Assembly: GCF_000698595.1 (NCBI RefSeq)
Contig: NZ_JFHC01000015.1
Span: 49,857-113,856 of the forward strand
DNA length: 64,000 nucleotides
Direction: 5' to 3'
Origin: Caballeronia glathei
Lineage (GTDB): Bacteria; Pseudomonadota; Gammaproteobacteria; Burkholderiales; Burkholderiaceae
Below are positions 29,089 through 38,125 of the stretch, in pieces. How positions within the stretch are numbered: the stretch's first letter is position 1; each line of letters starts with the position of its first letter. Made by a program: the position numbers and the translations under genes. The notes under the pieces are model-generated. The model was not told where the DNA came from. It searched no databases and saw only the letters and a program-made list of their open reading frames with translations.

Positions 29089-29517
29089 AGGGCACCATCG
29101 TGCAAGCGGCTTCGCCATCGCTTTGCCGCACTGCCGGCCTCCACGTTTCCCCTGTCCCTCCCGTCGCGAGAGGGGTTCTATTCGAAGCCTTTATGTAGTC
29201 TTGCTAGGTGATCCGACGTGCGCTCGTGCCAGTTTTCTCTGATGGAAGCGTTTCGGCGCAAGTCGGCGATGTATCGCCACGTCACTGCGGCCACTGCCAG
29301 CAGCTGCAGGCGAGGTCGTCGTACGCACGCCATGGCTCACGCATGGCTACCTGCACACGCGAGACCGTCGTGAAGACCGAAAACGAGTTGCAGATCGCGG
29401 GCGAGGACAAGCCGGCGTTCGTCGCACAGACGCTCGCCATGCAGATGGCTTGACCGGGCGACACGAAAGACGGCTTTTGCAGCTCCTGTCCGCGCTGCTT
29501 CATCTATCGAGATTGAA
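29089..29517. other. Low-coding stretch with a possible gene remnant
   Basis: About 430 bp between the MBL hydrolase and the DUF1488-like gene. A short CCCTC/GAGGG hairpin at 29156-29174 followed by TTCTATTC could be a weak terminator of the hydrolase gene. The rest has no complete gene, only the short remnant at 29344-29453. Confidence 0.4.
29344..29453 (+). pseudogene. Short C-terminal coding remnant, family unknown
   Basis: The last 36 codons of an open frame (ending KTENELQIAGEDKPAFV plus a short hydrophobic tail) look protein-like, while the frame upstream to 29208 is Cys/Arg/His-rich and does not. This fits the 3' end of a decayed gene. I cannot name the parent family with certainty. 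Confidence 0.3.
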
Positions 29518-29778
29518 ATGAATATTCTGTTTCCACACATTGACAGCATTTACGTAGGCGAAGGCCCGATATGCTTTGATGCAATCGTTGACGGCGTCAC
29601 GATCAGTTGCGTCCTGACGGAACATGCGCTGGGCGCTGCCGCCGGCATCGATCACATCGTTTCCCGGCGTGAAGCGTTCGCCTTTGGACAACCCGCGATC
29701 AAGGAAGTCGTGGCTCGCCAGGCAAAGGATGCGTCAGTCGGGCTGATCGTCATTACGCAGGCCGAATTCCGCGTCTGA
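29518..29778 (+). CDS. DUF1488-like small protein
   Basis: 86-aa protein beginning MNILFPHIDSIYVGEG, with a central FDAIVDGVTISCVLTEHAL strand-rich part and the ending VGLIVITQAEFRV. This pattern fits the DUF1488 proteins common in Burkholderia-group genomes, whose function is unknown. No strong ribosome-binding site is seen. It is monocistronic, with a 152-bp gap to the convergent dehydrogenase gene. Confidence 0.6.
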   Translation: MNILFPHIDSIYVGEGPICFDAIVDGVTISCVLTEHALGAAAGIDHIVSRREAFAFGQPAIKEVVARQAKDASVGLIVITQAEFRV

Positions 29779-29930
29779 ACGCGAGCGGCCTCATGCGCGA
29801 TGCCTTAATCCGCTGGGATTGAGTCTTCGAGTGCTCGCGCGTGTTGCATCGACCGGTTGAATCCGAACCATGCGCACCCGCGCGACGGCTCGCATGTGAT
29901 CTTTAGATTCATACCCACAGCGCACTCTGA

Positions 29931-30935
29931 TCAGTACCCACGTGCAAGGCTGACGACATTCATCAGCGGCTCACCGCGAAGCAATCTGGCAAAATTGCCG
30001 AACCAGAGTTCAAGCACCCGCACACTGTAGTCGGGCGCATCGCATGATATGTGCGGCGTCACGACAAGCCCCGGCACGTCCCACGCGGCATTGTCGTCAG
30101 GCAACGGCTCGGGATCGAATACGTCGAGAATCGCGCCGCTGCAGGCACCCGAGCGCAGACGCTCGAACAAGGCCGCGTAGTCGATCAGCGCGGCGCGCGA
30201 CATGTTGATGATCCCCGCACCCGGCCGCATGCGCGCCAGCCGCTGCGCGGAAAGCAGATTCCGAGTGGCGGGAGTGAGCGGCGCGGTCACGATGACGAAG
30301 TCGGCTTGGGGCAGCCACTCGTCGAGCGCGTCCACCGGTGCGAGCACGTGCGCGGCATCGGTCGCACCGGAAGCCGACCCGCTGCGGTTCAGCCCGATCA
30401 CGCGCAACCCCGCCGCGTGCGCGGCACGAGCCGCAGCCATTCCCAGATCGCCAAAGCCGATCACTAGCGCCGTCTTGCCGCGAATCGGCGTAGTGAGCCG
30501 CGGCTCCCATCGATGCTCGCGCTGCGCCTGAAGGACACGAGGCATCTGCGAGTTCAGCATCAGCAGCGCCATCTGCGCAAATTCGGCGGCCTTGTCGCTA
30601 TGTATACCGCTGCTGTTCGTCAGAATCAGATCGCTGCGAAGGCGTTCGAGGGGCATCAGCTGATCGACGCCAGCGCCCGTCGTATGAATCCAGCGCAGGC
30701 GCGGCGCGTCGTTTACAACCGCATGCGGAAACCTTGACGCCAGCAAGAAATCGACGTCATCGAGTGGACGCAAAAAGCGTTCACCGTCCCATCCGAACGA
30801 GACATCGATCCGCTGCGCGAGACCGGGATGTCGCTCGCAAGCGGTCTGCCACACGGTCTCGTCGAAATGGAAAGCTGGCGATTGCCGTCGCTGGCTCTCC
30901 AGATGCAGCCGGTATCGGCGAGCGGGATCGGTCAT
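29931..30935 (-). CDS. D-2-hydroxyacid dehydrogenase (NAD-dependent)
   Basis: 334-aa D-isomer-specific 2-hydroxyacid dehydrogenase. The Rossmann motif is GFGDLGMAAARAAHAAG, and the catalytic Arg, Glu and His are visible in INMSRAALID, FDPEPLPDD and TPHIS. It would interconvert a 2-hydroxy acid and a 2-oxo acid with NAD(H). It is the last gene of the minus-strand unit binding protein, Rieske alpha, beta, dehydrogenase, lying 13 bp after the beta subunit. A role on a ring-cleavage or side-chain product is possible but unproven. Confidence 0.88.
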   Translation of the reverse strand: MTDPARRYRLHLESQRRQSPAFHFDETVWQTACERHPGLAQRIDVSFGWDGERFLRPLDDVDFLLASRFPHAVVNDAPRLRWIHTTGAGVDQLMPLERLRSDLILTNSSGIHSDKAAEFAQMALLMLNSQMPRVLQAQREHRWEPRLTTPIRGKTALVIGFGDLGMAAARAAHAAGLRVIGLNRSGSASGATDAAHVLAPVDALDEWLPQADFVIVTAPLTPATRNLLSAQRLARMRPGAGIINMSRAALIDYAALFERLRSGACSGAILDVFDPEPLPDDNAAWDVPGLVVTPHISCDAPDYSVRVLELWFGNFARLLRGEPLMNVVSLARGY

Positions 30936-30948
30936 CGGGATGGCGCCC

Positions 30949-31452
30949 TCATATCGGAAGCGCGACGAGCGTGTCGTAGCGGCATGAGTCCGTCACGACC
31001 GTGCGCTCCCGCAGCAGCGCACGCCCCGCTTCGACAACCACCGTATCGACGTAGCGCCCCGCGCTGAAGACGATCATCGTCCCTTCATAGCCCGTGCGCA
31101 CAACCATGTAGCTCGTTTCGCAGTTGATGAGACCGTCGTCAACACTGACGATTTCCGTCGGCCCGAGTACGTGGCGGTATACATGAGGCTCGAACACGTT
31201 CACCGACCTGATCGAACTCACGCGATCCTGCAGCATGCCGCGCGTGTTGCAGAACCAGATGCCGAAATCACGTCCGGCTTCGAAGTCCGCGCGTGTCAGG
31301 ATGCGGTAGGTACAGTCGTCGGCAAAGAAGCCCGGCCAGCAATCAAGGTCCCCGTTGTCAATCGAGCTGCAATAGTGGGCCATCAGTCGGTCGATACAGG
31401 CGCGGGTCTGCGTGCTGACTTCCACTTCGAGGAAACGCGTAGTGCTAGACAT
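30949..31452 (-). CDS. Aromatic-ring-hydroxylating dioxygenase, beta (small) subunit
   Basis: 167-aa NTF2-like small subunit. The family pattern is visible in LMAHYCSSIDNGDLDCWPGFFADDCTYRI and the C-terminal LLRERTVVTDSCRYDTLVALPI, which matches the usual EK..V.DS....N/DTLL..PI ending. The subunit is structural and packs against the catalytic alpha subunit. Its start overlaps the alpha stop by 8 bp, so the two are coupled. Confidence 0.92.
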   Translation of the reverse strand: MSSTTRFLEVEVSTQTRACIDRLMAHYCSSIDNGDLDCWPGFFADDCTYRILTRADFEAGRDFGIWFCNTRGMLQDRVSSIRSVNVFEPHVYRHVLGPTEIVSVDDGLINCETSYMVVRTGYEGTMIVFSAGRYVDTVVVEAGRALLRERTVVTDSCRYDTLVALPI

Positions 31453-32719
31453 GCATCAGTTCCCGATAAAATTTCCAGAATCCGCGCACCGACGTTTCGG
31501 TCGCGCGCGTCGCCATGGGGCCGACACTCTTGCCGCCCATCTCGATCACTGCGGCATCGTCGAGATCGCCCCGTATGCCCTTTTCAACGAACGCCCCGAT
31601 CGTGCCATCTTCCATCGACACGTAACCCGCCGGGCCGACGAGGTTGCTCTGCTTGCGGCGGATGAGCGTTTGTTCCGGCGTGTCTTCTTCGAAGCCGAGT
31701 ATTGTCCAGATCAGTTCGCACCGGTCTACGCCAAGCGGCACGACCTGACGAACGCCAATCGAGTTCATGATCTGATGCAGCACGAAGCCCGGGAAAATGC
31801 TCTGGATCGCGTTAGTGATCTGGTCGGGATACTCCATCCACTGATCGATCAGCGATGGATCTGCAAGGCCGAAATCGTCACGCATCGCGCGGATCACGCC
31901 GGAGTCGTACACCTGGTCGCCGACGTCGGTGAAGCGCTTCGTGAAGGTGATGTGGTGGCGGCTGTCCTCGTCCTGCAACGTGCCGCCTTCCGCGGATAAC
32001 CGGTTGATTTTGAACGTCGAGAAAAATGCATGCAGCAGGCTCGGATGATAGTTGTCCCGGCTGTTCTCGACGTAGAGTTTCCAGTTGTTGTGCATTACCT
32101 GGCTGTACCGGCCAAGAATTCTCACGCGGCCGTAGAGCGTGCGTTCGATGTGCCGCACCATCGTCGGCCCGAGATAGTCCTTCAGCACAGGTGCGTCATC
32201 GGAGAATGAACCAAACACCAACCCGCGTAGGGTCTCCACGCGCAGCTTCTTCAGACGGTGCTTCGATTTGTCGAAATCTTCCGGCATGCCGCCTTTGCCC
32301 TGCACACCCTTCTCGAACGCCACGCTCGTGAGCTCGCCGTCGAAGTTGTAAACCCAGTTGTGGTAAGGACAGACGAAGTTCGGCCGCTTGCGGTTGCCTT
32401 GCGCTTCGTAGCAGAGCACCGATCCCTTGTGCACGCACTTGTTCACGAGCCCGTGGATTGTGCCGTCCTTGTCGCGAACGACGATGACCGATGTTTGGCC
32501 AACCTTCGTCGTGATGTAATCGCCTGCCTCCGGAATCTCGGCGTCGAGGCACAGGAAGCTCCACGTCGGCCCGCGAAATACCGCGTCCTGTTCGCGCTCG
32601 TAGGTTGCCGCGTCGGAAAATACGCGCAGCGGCACGCGTGTAATTCCCTCTTCCGGCCAGCGGATTCTGCTCGCCGGCCATGCAATGCTTGCGACCATGG
32701 CGTCGCATTTGTCCGTCAT
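31445..32719 (-). CDS. Aromatic-ring-hydroxylating dioxygenase, alpha (catalytic) subunit
   Basis: 424-aa Rieske oxygenase. The Rieske cluster ligands are C95-V-H97 and C117-P-Y-H120. The spacing between H97 and C117 is 19 residues, two more than in the IacC protein of this window. The mononuclear iron site is NNWKLYVENSRDNYHPSLLH with D222, H225 and H230, closest in pattern to anthranilate/salicylate/terephthalate-type oxygenases. ATG 32719 has GGAG 7 bp upstream. No ferredoxin or reductase gene is in this cluster. The substrate is probably a carboxylated or hydroxylated aromatic ring. Confidence 0.93.
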   Translation of the reverse strand: MTDKCDAMVASIAWPASRIRWPEEGITRVPLRVFSDAATYEREQDAVFRGPTWSFLCLDAEIPEAGDYITTKVGQTSVIVVRDKDGTIHGLVNKCVHKGSVLCYEAQGNRKRPNFVCPYHNWVYNFDGELTSVAFEKGVQGKGGMPEDFDKSKHRLKKLRVETLRGLVFGSFSDDAPVLKDYLGPTMVRHIERTLYGRVRILGRYSQVMHNNWKLYVENSRDNYHPSLLHAFFSTFKINRLSAEGGTLQDEDSRHHITFTKRFTDVGDQVYDSGVIRAMRDDFGLADPSLIDQWMEYPDQITNAIQSIFPGFVLHQIMNSIGVRQVVPLGVDRCELIWTILGFEEDTPEQTLIRRKQSNLVGPAGYVSMEDGTIGAFVEKGIRGDLDDAAVIEMGGKSVGPMATRATETSVRGFWKFYRELMHV

Positions 32720-32794
32720 GTCACTGCTCCCGTTAAAACCGGCACGCTGCAACGGGCGCCGGCCACCCTCGGCACTTGTTCGTGCCAGGAGTCG

Positions 32795-33790
32795 TCATTT
32801 GCCTGCCTCGGAGTCGAGATAGGGTTTCTGATAAAAGAGGTCCGCGGGCAATTCGCCCTTCAGCGTGCCACCAGCCTTGAATACCTCGAACGTTCGTTTG
32901 AGTGTGTCGACATCGGTCTGTTTGAACGAGACTGTATTCATGGCTGTCCAGTGGTCACTGTAGAAGCGGGCGCCCTGGTCGTTCATGCTGGCGGCCTTCC
33001 TGAGTATCGCCACCACTGCGGCAGGATTAGCCGCGCCGAAGGCGAGCGCCTCTCGCATGGCCGTGATGACCTTTGCGGCATCGTTGGGATTCTGTTCCAG
33101 CCATTCGTTGCGCATGACCGCGACGCCGATGTACGGCGGCGTGGAGGCCCTGGTCATCTGCTTCCATTGATCGGAGAGCGTGGCGATCACGCGCAGCTTC
33201 TGGTTGCTGTCCGGCACCTGTGCCACTGTGGTGGGTCGCATGACCGCCGCGTCGACGTTCTTCTGCAGGAGGAATTGCGCGAGACGCGGTTCGTCACCTG
33301 CGACCAGACGGTAATCGGCAAGTTTCAGGCCATAGTTTCCGTCCAGCACGGCGGTGCCGACACCTGTCGTCCCGCTGCCCACTGGCGACATGCCGATCTT
33401 CTTTCCACGCAACTCCGACGGCGCGCGAATCGGCGAATCCGCGAGCACGACAATCTGTGCGTCGATCATCTGCGTAGCGGCGATCATGCGGATGGGTACG
33501 CCCTGCTGACTGAGGCTGAGCGCCCCGGCAAGGCTCGTGCCGAACGCCAGATCGATAGCGTTGGACGCAAGCGCCGTGGTAGGCCCGTTCACATCCGGAA
33601 AGTGAATGAACTGCACTTGCAGCCCCTGCTTCTCGAAGAACTTCTGCGCCTCGAGAACGGCACCGAAGCCAAGGCTGATGCCGCTCGTCCAGTAGCCGAC
33701 ACGCAGCGTCGTTGCATACGCGCCCGTAATGCTGCAAGCAATAATAGAAAGCGCGAGAACAACCTTGATAACGGTACGCAATGGCTTCAT
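32795..33790 (-). CDS. NMT1/SsuA-type ABC transporter substrate-binding protein
   Basis: 331-aa periplasmic receptor with a cleavable signal peptide (cleavage after AYA) and mature start TTLRVGYWTSGISLGFGAVLE. Other class features are LRGKKIGMSPVGSG and FLLQKNVDAAVMRP. It is strikingly similar to the protein at 35420-36427, down to the same mature N-terminal block. It leads the Rieske oxygenase unit, while permease and ATPase genes lie about 10 kb away at 42113-43712. It most likely binds the aromatic substrate and uses that importer. Confidence 0.9.
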   Translation of the reverse strand: MKPLRTVIKVVLALSIIACSITGAYATTLRVGYWTSGISLGFGAVLEAQKFFEKQGLQVQFIHFPDVNGPTTALASNAIDLAFGTSLAGALSLSQQGVPIRMIAATQMIDAQIVVLADSPIRAPSELRGKKIGMSPVGSGTTGVGTAVLDGNYGLKLADYRLVAGDEPRLAQFLLQKNVDAAVMRPTTVAQVPDSNQKLRVIATLSDQWKQMTRASTPPYIGVAVMRNEWLEQNPNDAAKVITAMREALAFGAANPAAVVAILRKAASMNDQGARFYSDHWTAMNTVSFKQTDVDTLKRTFEVFKAGGTLKGELPADLFYQKPYLDSEAGK

Positions 33791-33936
33791 GGTGCTCCGC
33801 CCGAAGTGTGGATGCGATCGGCTTGTGTTAGCGTCTTCCAGGAGGAATACTAACTTTTACTATCAAAACAAAATGCGCGGCACAATCTATTCAATAAAGA
33901 GAATCCGAAAATATGACGGAACCTCTCTATTCCGGC
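33791..33936 (-). promoter_or_regulatory. Promoter region of the binding protein/Rieske unit
   Basis: 146 AT-rich bases between the GntR stop and the binding-protein start, both minus strand. ACTATCAAAACAAA (plus strand, 33860-33873) resembles ACTGTAAAAACAAA at 42031-42044 ahead of the dehydrogenase gene (12 of 14 bases), making it a candidate operator for one of the two GntR proteins. Confidence 0.45.
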
Positions 33937-34665
33937 CTACCTTCCAATCGCCATCAGCGGCGCATGTTCAAAGTCCTGCTTCATGCTTCGAAGCACGCGT
34001 TCCATCGTCATGTCGCGGAACTTCTCGATGTGACGGCGCGTAATGCGCGCGGCCGCCTTGCCGTCGCCGGCCGTCAACGCCTCGACCAGGAGACGGTGAT
34101 CGTCCGCGATTTCGGGACTGTCGTCTTCGCCGCTGAAACCGAGCGCCACCAGCCGCGTCATTTCGTCGAACAACACCGCGATGCTGCGAACGAGACGTTC
34201 ATTGCCAGACGCCATCGCGATCATCAGATGAAACTCCCGGTTCGCATCGAGGAAGAAGTCGATACGGTTGCCGTGATTTTTCGACGCCGTATTGGCCCGC
34301 GCAGCGCGATCGATCCGCATCAGCGCCTTCGCGTCCACCTTGCCGGCAGCAAGCCGCGCGGCCTCGGGCTCGAGGATGAGCCGCAGCGCGAACACCTCCT
34401 CGACGTCCTTCAGCGTAACCGGCACGACGATATAGCCGTGACGCGGCACCGAACGCACGAGCCCGTCATGCGTGAGACGTGCGAGCGCCAGTCGGCATGT
34501 GGACTTGCCAACCGCGTACTGCTCCATCAACGCCGCCTCCGTCAGCATGCTCTCGGGTCTCAGCGAACACGACAGGATCGCCTGCCGGATAGCCAGATAA
34601 GTCGACTCGCCCAACAACTTGCCTTCGGTTGCCGCCTTATCCGCAGATATCACTTTTCCTGCCAT
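33937..34665 (-). CDS. GntR-family transcriptional regulator (FadR/FCD subfamily)
   Basis: 242-aa regulator with an N-terminal winged helix (about residues 20-85; LTEAALMEQYAVGKSTCRLALARLTHDGLVRSVPRHGY) and a C-terminal helical FCD effector domain (EVFALRLILEPEAARLAAG to FRDMTMERVL). ATG 34665 has AGGT upstream. It is a close paralogue of the regulator at 43709-44452; both share the block TLKDVEEVFALRL. It probably controls one or both halves of this catabolic cluster, sensing a small carboxylate. Confidence 0.92.
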   Translation of the reverse strand: MAGKVISADKAATEGKLLGESTYLAIRQAILSCSLRPESMLTEAALMEQYAVGKSTCRLALARLTHDGLVRSVPRHGYIVVPVTLKDVEEVFALRLILEPEAARLAAGKVDAKALMRIDRAARANTASKNHGNRIDFFLDANREFHLMIAMASGNERLVRSIAVLFDEMTRLVALGFSGEDDSPEIADDHRLLVEALTAGDGKAAARITRRHIEKFRDMTMERVLRSMKQDFEHAPLMAIGR

Positions 34666-34782
34666 ATTGACCTGTACCTCGTTCCAGGAGTGCCTTGGTA
34701 TTATGCTTACGCAATGCTGTAGGCACCTCACCATTCTAGGAGATGCCTATCTGGAAGTAAACAGGCCACAAACAGGCGAACC

Positions 34783-35370
34783 TCACCCCGAGGTTCCGCT
34801 CCAGCGGCGTATGGTTCCTGAATCGATATCGAATAGATCGAGCACGCGGCCAAGCGTGTGATCGACCATCTGCTCGAGCGTTTCCGGCATTGCATAGAAG
34901 GCTGGTACGGGCGGATACACGATCGCGCCTGCTTCGGTAACCGCTGCCAGGCTGCGAATATGACCCGCGTGCAGCGGCGTCTCGCGCACCATCAACACGA
35001 GCGGGCGGCGCTCTTTCAGCATCACGTCCGCTGCGCGCGACAGCAACGAACCGGTGCAGCCGGTGGCAACCTCCGAGAGTGTCTTGATCGAACACGGCGC
35101 GACGATCATGCCGTCCACGCGAAACGACCCGCTCGAAATCGCTGCACCGATATCGGCGTTCGGATAGCAGACATCCGCAAGCGCTTGCAGATCGGCGAGC
35201 TTCATATGCATTTCCTGCGCGAGCGTCACCTGCGCCGACCGGCTGACCACAAGGTGCGACTCCACCTCGAGTTGCCGCAGCAAGCGAAGCAGCCGCACGC
35301 CATAGATCGCACCCGACGCCCCGCTGATACCGACCACGATGCGCCGCGGCCCTCCTGATCGCGAAGTCAT
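34783..35370 (-). CDS. ubiX: UbiX-family flavin prenyltransferase
   Basis: 195-aa UbiX/Pad1-type enzyme that prenylates FMN to make the prenyl-FMN cofactor of UbiD decarboxylases. Motifs seen are GISGASGAIYG at the N-terminus, APCSIKTLSEVATG, MVRETPLHAGH and PPVPAFYAMP. The ribosome-binding site is a strong GGAGG. It lies in the same minus-strand unit as the UbiD-like decarboxylase at 36495, separated by a binding-protein gene, so it is probably a dedicated cofactor supplier and not the ubiquinone-pathway copy. Confidence 0.93.
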   Translation of the reverse strand: MTSRSGGPRRIVVGISGASGAIYGVRLLRLLRQLEVESHLVVSRSAQVTLAQEMHMKLADLQALADVCYPNADIGAAISSGSFRVDGMIVAPCSIKTLSEVATGCTGSLLSRAADVMLKERRPLVLMVRETPLHAGHIRSLAAVTEAGAIVYPPVPAFYAMPETLEQMVDHTLGRVLDLFDIDSGTIRRWSGTSG

Positions 35371-35419
35371 GCTCCACCTCCTCTGCTTGTCCGGCCGGTA
35401 TATTCTGCATCCGGGCGCG

Positions 35420-36427
35420 TCATGGCTTTCGCCCAGCCATCATTTTCTTTGCCATTTCATACGGGCCCGTGACGAATACGTCCGGCGGGAGTGTGCCCTT
35501 GATAGCGCCGCTCGCCGCAAAGATCTGCTGCTCGCGCCTGAGCGTATCGATATCGGCGGATTCGAACGAAATGCTGTTCAGCTCGGCCCAATGCGCCGCG
35601 TAGATCCGGGCATCGCTCGCGGGCAGATTGGCGACTTTCTGCAGCGTTGCCGCAACCTGTTCGGGATGCGCACTGCCCCACGCAATTGCGTCGTGAATCG
35701 CGACGATCAGCTTCGCTACGGTCTGCGGATCCTTCTGAATCAACTCCGTGCGCGCAGCGCCTACGCCAAGATAAGGCATCGCGTCCGACTTCGTCAGTTT
35801 GTGCCATTCCTCGACGAGCGTGCCCAGTCGTCGCGTCTTCACTTCCGCAAGTTGCGCGACGGTGACAGAACGCAGCGCGGCCGCGTCGACCTGGTCCTGC
35901 GAGAGAAATTGCGCAAGACGTGCCTCATTGCCAGGCACGAGCGAGTAGTCACCGGCATTCAAGCCGTAATTGGCACGCAGGACCGCGGCCGTCATCAATG
36001 CAACCGAGCTTCCGGCGGGGGACATGCCGATCTTCTTGCCGCGCAACTCGGCGAGCGACTTGATGCCCGAACCGGCTGGCGCGACGAAGGTGACATCGGC
36101 CGGCGCGGTCGCACCGAAGATCTTGACCGGCACCCCTGTTGCCGCGATGCTGAACGCACTCGCGCCCGCCACGCTGAAGCTGACGTCGATCACGTTCGCG
36201 GCCAGCCCGCTCGCCGGCGCGTTGACTTCGGCGAAGTGGACGAAGCGCACATCGTCGATGCCGGCCTTCTTCAGAAAATCGCCTGTCTCCAGCACCGCGC
36301 CGAGACCCAGGCTCACACCGCTCGTCCAGTAGCCGATACGCAGCGTCGCGGCATGCGCGGACAGTGTGAGGATGGACATCGCGACGGCAAGAAGGGCACG
36401 CCTGGCACGCATGGAAGGTTGCATCAT
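35420..36427 (-). CDS. NMT1/SsuA-type ABC transporter substrate-binding protein (second copy)
   Basis: 335-aa periplasmic receptor with signal peptide (cleavage after SAHA) and mature start TLRIGYWTSGVSLGLGAVLE, nearly the same as the receptor at 32795-33790. It also shares ELRGKKIGMSPAGS and the closing LPPDVF block. It sits between ubiX and ubiD in one unit. Start could be the ATG at 36427 or the next codon. Two receptors with one importer suggest either two substrates, or uptake of the same substrate under two controls. Confidence 0.9.
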   Translation of the reverse strand: MMQPSMRARRALLAVAMSILTLSAHAATLRIGYWTSGVSLGLGAVLETGDFLKKAGIDDVRFVHFAEVNAPASGLAANVIDVSFSVAGASAFSIAATGVPVKIFGATAPADVTFVAPAGSGIKSLAELRGKKIGMSPAGSSVALMTAAVLRANYGLNAGDYSLVPGNEARLAQFLSQDQVDAAALRSVTVAQLAEVKTRRLGTLVEEWHKLTKSDAMPYLGVGAARTELIQKDPQTVAKLIVAIHDAIAWGSAHPEQVAATLQKVANLPASDARIYAAHWAELNSISFESADIDTLRREQQIFAASGAIKGTLPPDVFVTGPYEMAKKMMAGRKP

Positions 36428-36494
36428 GTCTGCTCATCGAAGGGAGTGAGAGGCGCTGCGCTCACGCGCAGCTCGCATGAAGACATCGCGAGGA

Positions 36495-38090
36495 TCACCG
36501 GCGTGTCGGGGGGACCGCATCGAACGCTGAGCCGCGCACGCACAGCTTGCCTTCCGCCGTCTTCCACAACTGCTTGCGCTCGTGGAGTTCGCCGAGTGCC
36601 CGCGCCAGCGTCTGGAAGTCATATTTCGATAGCCGCTCCGCGAGCTCGGTGTAGTAGAGCGGCACATCGCCGACCAGCGCCAGGGCATCCGCGGCGGCTT
36701 CCTGCACCTTGCGGGGGTCCGAAACGAGCACCGTGTCGGCCTTGCCGCCAACGTAGTCGGCGATCTTCGCCGTATCCGCATACGCATACGAAATGCGCTC
36801 ATATCGCTCGTGCGGTATGCCCTCCGAAATCGTCGCGTCGACTCCGACCTTCGCACCCGTGGGCACCATGCCCGGGGGCATCACCGGCAGGCTCGGATCG
36901 AGCGGCTTGGCCCGTGCGCCGGGAATCACGATCAGATCGCGATCGCCCTGCACGCGCGTTGCAATCGCCCATTCGACCTCTTCGCCGTTGAACACATCGA
37001 TGTCATCGTCCACCACGACCACATGCTTCAGGTCCATCACCGACAACGCAGCCAACAGCGCGTTCTTGCCCTCGCCCGCCTGCTTCTTGATCGAAATGAC
37101 CGCATGCCAGAACGCGCGGCCGCCGAGCGTCACGTTGATGTCCTTCACCTGCACGCCGGCCGTGCGCAGTGCGCTGCGGATGGCCTGATAACGGGTGGGC
37201 GCCGCGAGCCAGGTGTTTTCCCAAGGCATGTGCAGCGAGTAGTACATGGCGTCGCGCCGATGCATGATCGCCTTGATACGCACGTCCGGGTTCCAGTGCA
37301 GGCCGCCCATCAGCGCGGTGAATTCTCCGAATCGCCCTTCCGGCTGTGTCCAGCCCGTCGGCAGGATTTCCGCTTCGATCACGATTTCCGAGTCGGCGAT
37401 ATACGGCAGATCGACGGTCTCGCACGGCGCCAGTTCGACCGGGACCCCACGAATGCCGCCGGCGATCGCCATTTCGTCGACACCGATCGGCGCGCGGTAG
37501 CCGGCGCCCATGATTTCCATCGGGTGGTTGCCGATCGAAATGGAGATTGGACACGGACGGCCTTGCTCGTAAGCGCGCTGCGCGAACATCCGCATGTTGT
37601 TGGGCGTCACGATATCGATGCCGGTCAGCGCCTTCTCCTTCACCATGAATCGATAGATGCCGCTGTTCAGCCCGTATTCCGGATCGCGCGAGATGACGAT
37701 ACCCGCGGTGATCATCGGCCCGCCGTCGAAGATCGACGACATCGGAATCGGCAAACGAAACAGGTCGACGTCGTCACCCTTGTAGATCACCTCTTTCGTC
37801 GCGGACGTGGCGACATATGTCGGAGGAATCGGATTCCGGATGCCACGCTCCAGCATCTTCTCGATCTCGAAGTAGCTATCGCAGCCCATCGCCATCATCG
37901 CCCGCTCCTGCGTGCGGATGATGCCGGAGAGCAACGGCACGCTATAGCCGATCACGTCATGAAACAGCAAGGCCTTGTCACTCTGGTCGACGAGCGTTCC
38001 CACATGCCGGATATCGACGGGCTGACGGATATCGATCAGTTGCCCCGCTGTGCGCAACCGTGCGAGAAACTCGCGAAAGTTCTCTTTCAT
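36495..38090 (-). CDS. UbiD-family (de)carboxylase
   Basis: 531-aa UbiD-type enzyme using prenyl-FMN to decarboxylate aromatic, heteroaromatic or unsaturated acids. Family landmarks are the central MGAGYRAPIGVDEMAIAGG, the acidic pair in ADSEIVIEAEI, GWTQPEGRFGEFTALMGG, and KHVVVVDDDIDVFNGEEVEWA near the end. ATG 38090 has GGAG upstream and opens with MKENFREFLARL as in the family. It follows the CoA ligase gene (35 bp) and is followed by a binding protein and ubiX. The substrate acid is unknown; this is likely the key step of the cluster. Confidence 0.92.
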   Translation of the reverse strand: MKENFREFLARLRTAGQLIDIRQPVDIRHVGTLVDQSDKALLFHDVIGYSVPLLSGIIRTQERAMMAMGCDSYFEIEKMLERGIRNPIPPTYVATSATKEVIYKGDDVDLFRLPIPMSSIFDGGPMITAGIVISRDPEYGLNSGIYRFMVKEKALTGIDIVTPNNMRMFAQRAYEQGRPCPISISIGNHPMEIMGAGYRAPIGVDEMAIAGGIRGVPVELAPCETVDLPYIADSEIVIEAEILPTGWTQPEGRFGEFTALMGGLHWNPDVRIKAIMHRRDAMYYSLHMPWENTWLAAPTRYQAIRSALRTAGVQVKDINVTLGGRAFWHAVISIKKQAGEGKNALLAALSVMDLKHVVVVDDDIDVFNGEEVEWAIATRVQGDRDLIVIPGARAKPLDPSLPVMPPGMVPTGAKVGVDATISEGIPHERYERISYAYADTAKIADYVGGKADTVLVSDPRKVQEAAADALALVGDVPLYYTELAERLSKYDFQTLARALGELHERKQLWKTAEGKLCVRGSAFDAVPPTRR

Positions 38091-38125
38091 GCTGAACTCC
38101 TTGGGTATCAGTGGTATCGATCTGT

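Noticed and set aside
32258..33853. 531-codon plus-strand frame across the Rieske alpha and receptor genes
   Set aside because: Spans two convincing minus-strand genes and their promoter; no protein-like motifs.
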